NCBI RefSeq assembly: GCF_000374305.1
Contig: NZ_KB894094.1
Coordinates: 414,977-478,976 of the forward strand
Length of the DNA stretch: 64,000 nt
Origin: Actinomadura flavalba DSM 45200
Lineage (GTDB): Bacteria; Actinomycetota; Actinomycetes; Streptosporangiales; Streptosporangiaceae
Direction: 5' to 3'
The position numbers and the translations under genes are program-made. Below the pieces are notes generated by a model. The model searched no databases. It was not told where the DNA came from and worked only from the letters and a program-made list of their open reading frames with translations. Within the stretch, counting starts at the first letter, position 1, and each line of letters opens with the position of its first letter. Of the stretch, positions 61,376 to 64,000 are shown in pieces.

Positions 61376-61997
61376 CCACGCCCCAGGGAACGCCTACGCC
61401 ATCGTCGCCGACCAACACACCTCAGCCACCGACCTCCAGGACATCGGCGCCGATCTGAACGCGGCAGGCAGCACGGCGCCGACAGCCGCCCGCGCACGGC
61501 CGGGACCGGGCGCGGCCCCACCACCCCAGGAACGTGCAGCACCAGAAAGGAGCCCGCAAATGCACCAAATCGGTGCACCCAGTCCGCTCAGAACTCAGAA
61601 CGCCCCTCCACGACCGTCAACGGGGAGGCCCCAATGATCTCGCGAAACGGATAGGCGCCCACTGCGCCCGCATGCCCACGCGCCCCACATGCCCGCGTGC
61701 CCATGCGGCCGCGTGCCCATGCGGCCGGTTATCAAGTAAAAGACCACGCAGTAAGCGGGGGCGGGCGCCTCTGCAGGGTGCGCGACGCCGCCGAACAGCG
61801 TCGCGAAGATCGCGCGGATGTCGATGGGCGGGTGTCTACGCAAGGTGCGCGACGCCCCTGCCACCGGGCGCACCACGCGCAAAGCGCATGATGCGCGGGC
61901 GCGTTGGGTGCGCGGTAGCGGCGCATCCGGCGTGCGTTGCGCGGGCTGCGCGAGAGGCACGATGCGCGTTGACAGCGTGCCGCCTAGGCAGGGAAGT
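61376..61997. other. Gene-free, repeat-rich stretch after dprA
   Basis: No acceptable gene. A 16-bp direct duplication (CGCGTGCCCATGCGGC) lies at 61694-61709 and 61710-61725. More degenerate copies precede it. The rest is simple GC-rich DNA with hints of short repeats (GCGCACC, TGCGCG). Confidence 0.5.
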
Positions 61998-62415
61998 GGT
62001 GCACGAGGCGGACAAGTCTGCGGCGGGCCGCGCACCTGGTGGGCACTGCACGTGGGGTCGACGCGCCCGATGCACGGTGCGGAGGTAGATGCCGTGCTCT
62101 GTGTGAGCGGTGTACGAGGTGGGCGAGCCGACAGGGGGCGGCGCACCTGGCGCGCACAGCACCCGGTGCGCGGCGCACCTGGTGTCAGGCGCACCAGGCG
62201 CGCGGTGCGAGGCGCGCGGTACACGGTGCGAGGCGCGCGGTACACGGTGCGAGGCGCGCGGTACACGGTGCGATGCGCGATGCGCTAGGCGCTAGGCGCG
62301 GCGGGCGAGGGCGGCGGGCGGTGATGAGCGATGCAGAGGAGGTGGCGTGCTCTAAGTGAGCGGTGCACGAAGTGCTCGGGCCTGCGAGGGCCGCGCACTG
62401 GGCGGGCACTGCGCG
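61998..62415 (+). repeat. Degenerate 54-bp repeats, three copies
   Basis: Related 54-base segments begin at 61998, 62108 and 62362, sharing GGTGCACGARG at the start and a GGCCGCGCAC-like centre. They are spaced by 110 and 254 bp. Frames in this stretch show no codon bias, so they are not coding. Confidence 0.45.
62204..62266 (+). repeat. 21-bp tandem repeat, three copies
   Basis: Three exact 21-bp units (starting GGTGCGAGGCGCGCGG) at 62204, 62225 and 62246, plus a partial unit to 62278. Because 21 is a multiple of three, all frames read repeated peptides, which explains spurious open frames here. Confidence 0.75.
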
Positions 62416-62508
62416 ACGTACGCGACGCGCTTGTTGCCAGGTTCACCAAATGCGAGGTGCACGACGTACGACATACGGCGCGCGGATGCAAAGTGATGGC
62501 GGGCGCGG

Positions 62509-62697
62509 ATGGGCGGCGCGCGGGTGAGCGGCACGTCGATGGGCGGTGCGTGGATGGGCGGCGCGTCGATGGGCGGCGCGCGGGTAGGCGGTGCGCGGGT
62601 GAGGGCCGCGTGGATGGGCGCGCGGGTAGGCGGTGCGCGGGTGAGGGCCGCGTGGATGGGCGCGCGGGTAGGCGGTGCGTGGATGGGTGGTGGTTTG
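62509..62697 (+). repeat. 15-bp tandem-repeat array with 42-bp higher order
   Basis: Thirteen units, mostly 15 bp, consensus ATGGGCGGYGCGYGG. Two units are 12 bp, giving a higher-order 42-bp repeat (positions 62586-62627 and 62628-62669). It ends 40 bp before the DUF2469 gene stop and is non-coding by codon bias. Confidence 0.75.
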
Positions 62698-62737
62698 TCT
62701 GGGATTTGAGTGGGTGCGTGGGCGGGGTTGGGGTGGG

Positions 62738-63049
62738 TTAGGTGGAGGGGAGTTCGAAGTCGGTTTTGGCTATTTCTTCTACGTTTACGTCTTTGAAGGT
62801 TACTACGCGGACGTTTTTGACGAAGCGGGCTGGGCGGTACATGTCCCAGACCCAGGCGTCTTGCATGGTGAGTTCGAAGAAGACTTCGCCGTTGGAGGTG
62901 TCGCGGACCTGGAGGTCGACCGAGTTCGTGAGGTAGAAGCGGCGTTCGGTCTCGACGACGTAGGTGAAGAGGCCGACGACGTCGCGGTACTCGCGGTAGA
63001 GCTGGAGCTCCATTTCGGTTTCGTACTTTTCGAGATCTTCGGCGCTCAC
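62738..63049 (-). CDS. DUF2469 protein (Rv2901c-like)
   Basis: Protein of 103 residues matching the actinobacteria-specific DUF2469: MSAEDLEKYETEMELQLYREYRDVVGLFTYVVETERRFYLTNSVDL, then GEVFFELTMQDAWVWDMYRPARFVKNVRVVTFKDVNVEE. It is strongly conserved in actinomycetes and nearly always next to rnhB, with unknown role. Its ATG overlaps the rnhB stop (ATGA). Codon use and length are normal. Confidence 0.95.
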   Translation of the reverse strand: MSAEDLEKYETEMELQLYREYRDVVGLFTYVVETERRFYLTNSVDLQVRDTSNGEVFFELTMQDAWVWDMYRPARFVKNVRVVTFKDVNVEEIAKTDFELPST

Positions 63050-63771
63050 GCGTGTGCCCCTTCCGTCCGGCCCGCGTCGGAGACCCCGCTCGTCCCCTCC
63101 CCCGAGGCCACCTCCCCATTCTTACGCAAGGCGCGGCCGACATTGACGTAAGAGAAGCGATGCTCGGCGCACGGGCCGTGGTGTGCCAGGGCCGCGGCGT
63201 GTTCGCGCGTCACATATCCCTTGTGGACGTCGAAACCGTACGCGGGGTAGCGCTCGTGGAGCCCGGTCATGATGCGGTCGCGGGTGACCTTGGCGATCAC
63301 CGATGCGGCGGCCACGCACGCCGCGACCCGGTCGCCCTTGATGACGGCGAGACTCGGCACGTCCACGCCGGGCACGCGGAAGCCGTCGCTGAGGACGTAG
63401 TCGGGGCGCCGGTCCAGCGCGACCAGCGCCCGGCGCATGCCCGTGATGTTGCAACGGTGGACGCCGATGCGGTCGATGTCGTGGCCGGGGATCACGATCG
63501 CGCTCCACGCCACGGCCTTCGCCATGATCTCGTCGTAGACGCGCTCGCGCCGGGCGGGTGTGAGGAGCTTGGAGTCCATCAGGCCCTCGATCGCGCCGCG
63601 GCGCCCCGGGGGAAGGATCGCCGCGCCCACCACCAGCGGACCCGCGCACGCACCCCGACCGGCCTCGTCGACCCCGGCGACCGTGGTGAAGCCGCCGTGC
63701 GCCAGGGCGCGCTCATACGCGTAGAGCCCCGCGTCCCGGCGAGGCGTGAACCGCAACGGACGTTCCCTCAT
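63046..63771 (-). CDS. rnhB: Ribonuclease HII
   Basis: RNase HII of 241 residues, which removes ribonucleotides from DNA:RNA hybrids. Catalytic acidic residues lie in VAGVDEAGRGACAGPLVVGAAIL (DEAGRG) and in the Asp of YVLSDGFRVPG. ASVIAKVTRDRIM and YGFDVHKGYVTREH are conserved. The tail carries a short Gly/Ser extension. TACGCT (63779-63784 on the plus strand) lies seven bases before the ATG, suggesting a leaderless start. An in-frame start eight codons upstream is possible but lacks support. Confidence 0.95.
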   Translation of the reverse strand: MRERPLRFTPRRDAGLYAYERALAHGGFTTVAGVDEAGRGACAGPLVVGAAILPPGRRGAIEGLMDSKLLTPARRERVYDEIMAKAVAWSAIVIPGHDIDRIGVHRCNITGMRRALVALDRRPDYVLSDGFRVPGVDVPSLAVIKGDRVAACVAAASVIAKVTRDRIMTGLHERYPAYGFDVHKGYVTREHAAALAHHGPCAEHRFSYVNVGRALRKNGEVASGEGTSGVSDAGRTEGAHA

Positions 63772-63778
63772 GCACCGC

Positions 63779-63784
63779 AGCGTA
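63779..63784 (-). promoter_or_regulatory. Minus-10 box of leaderless rnhB
   Basis: TACGCT on the minus strand, seven bases before the ATG, with no Shine-Dalgarno. The same sequence at similar spacing precedes genes at 8422 and 26488. Confidence 0.4.
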
Positions 63785-63920
63785 CGTCCCCGCACGGACG
63801 AACAACGGCACTCTCAACGAACCGCCCACCTCCCCCACACCGGCACGCCCCGCCCCATCTGCGTGACCTCGGCCAACGCCACCCGTCGAACCGAGCGGCC
63901 GTTGAGAATCCCATCGCCCG

Positions 63921-64000
63921 ACACGCAGCGCCGCCCGACACGCAGCGCCGCCCGACACGCAGCGCCGCCCGACACGCAGCGCCGCCCGACACGCAGCGCC
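63921..64000 (+). repeat. 17-bp tandem repeat at the window edge
   Basis: Four exact units of ACACGCAGCGCCGCCCG at 63921, 63938, 63955 and 63972, then a partial unit that runs off the window at 64000. The true length of the array is unknown. Confidence 0.75.

Noticed and set aside
61595..62266. Repeat protein on the minus strand (YRAPRT repeats)
   Set aside because: The frame is open only because the 21-bp repeat length is a multiple of three. It has no ribosome site and no third-position GC bias.

Overview
The window is about 64 kb of very GC-rich DNA (roughly 72%) with dense genes, many GTG starts, many 1-4 bp start/stop overlaps and very high GC at third codon positions. The conserved gene order (rnhB, a DUF2469 gene, yraN, comM, dprA, xerC, an M23 peptidase, rpsB-tsf-pyrH-frr-cdsA, rlmN, then ispC-M50-ispG) is that of an actinomycete chromosome. 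F420-type luciferase-like oxidoreductases, a PknG-GlnX-GlnH signalling operon and several actinobacteria-restricted families point to a Streptosporangiales/Thermomonosporaceae-like organism (Actinomadura or a relative). That placement is inference; no rRNA or marker search was possible. No tRNA, rRNA, insertion sequence, prophage or CRISPR array was seen.

Layout. 0.1-3.8 kb: a ThrE-type exporter, a two-component system and a small anchored protein. 3.8-11.5 kb: four luciferase-like monooxygenases, a zinc alcohol dehydrogenase and an alpha/beta hydrolase, tied together by a repeated 16-bp operator-like element (consensus CCAAGCRNNYGCTWGG, three copies). 11.5-17.3 kb: an exported propeller-like protein, a cyclase, a HipA-like kinase with its DUF3037 partner, two paralogous HTH proteins and a GNAT enzyme. 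17.3-24.6 kb: two exported S33 peptidases, ispG, a site-2 protease and ispC. 24.7-29.0 kb: a small zinc-ribbon protein behind a possible leader peptide, an orphan polyamine-type binding lipoprotein, a TrmB-like regulator and a WYL protein without an HTH. 29.2-37.1 kb: a PknG-like kinase, PP2C phosphatase, VWA protein, FHA protein, GlnX-like receptor and GlnH-like lipoprotein, in one tightly coupled operon. 37.2-39.5 kb: coiled-coil, unknown and PH-domain membrane proteins. 39.5-45.4 kb: a spermidine/putrescine-type ABC transporter followed by an FAD amine/amino-acid oxidase. 45.6-50.5 kb: a lone DUF1778 antitoxin, HIT protein, DUF1963 protein, a DivIVA-motif repeat protein, RlmN and a SUFU-domain protein. 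50.5-64 kb: the conserved translation/lipid block, M23 peptidase, XerC, YraN, ComM, DprA, DUF2469 and RNase HII.

Working together. The PknG operon looks like an envelope amino-acid sensor (GlnH to GlnX) feeding a cytosolic kinase, with a phosphatase, an FHA reader and a VWA scaffold added in cis. The polyamine operon pairs import with an oxidase. The LLM/hydrolase/dehydrogenase group looks like a small co-regulated catabolic regulon whose repressor lies outside the window.

The most unusual structure is repeat DNA. Minisatellite arrays with 15-, 16-, 17- and 21-bp periods lie between the housekeeping genes at 55.9-64 kb. In-frame low-complexity expansions sit inside the FAD oxidase, the ABC ATPase and the start of DprA. 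Four GTTATCCACAG DnaA-box sequences lie in intergenic gaps. At least ten genes have a TANNNT box 6-7 nt before the start codon, which suggests widespread leaderless transcription. I found no clearly new defence or mobile system.
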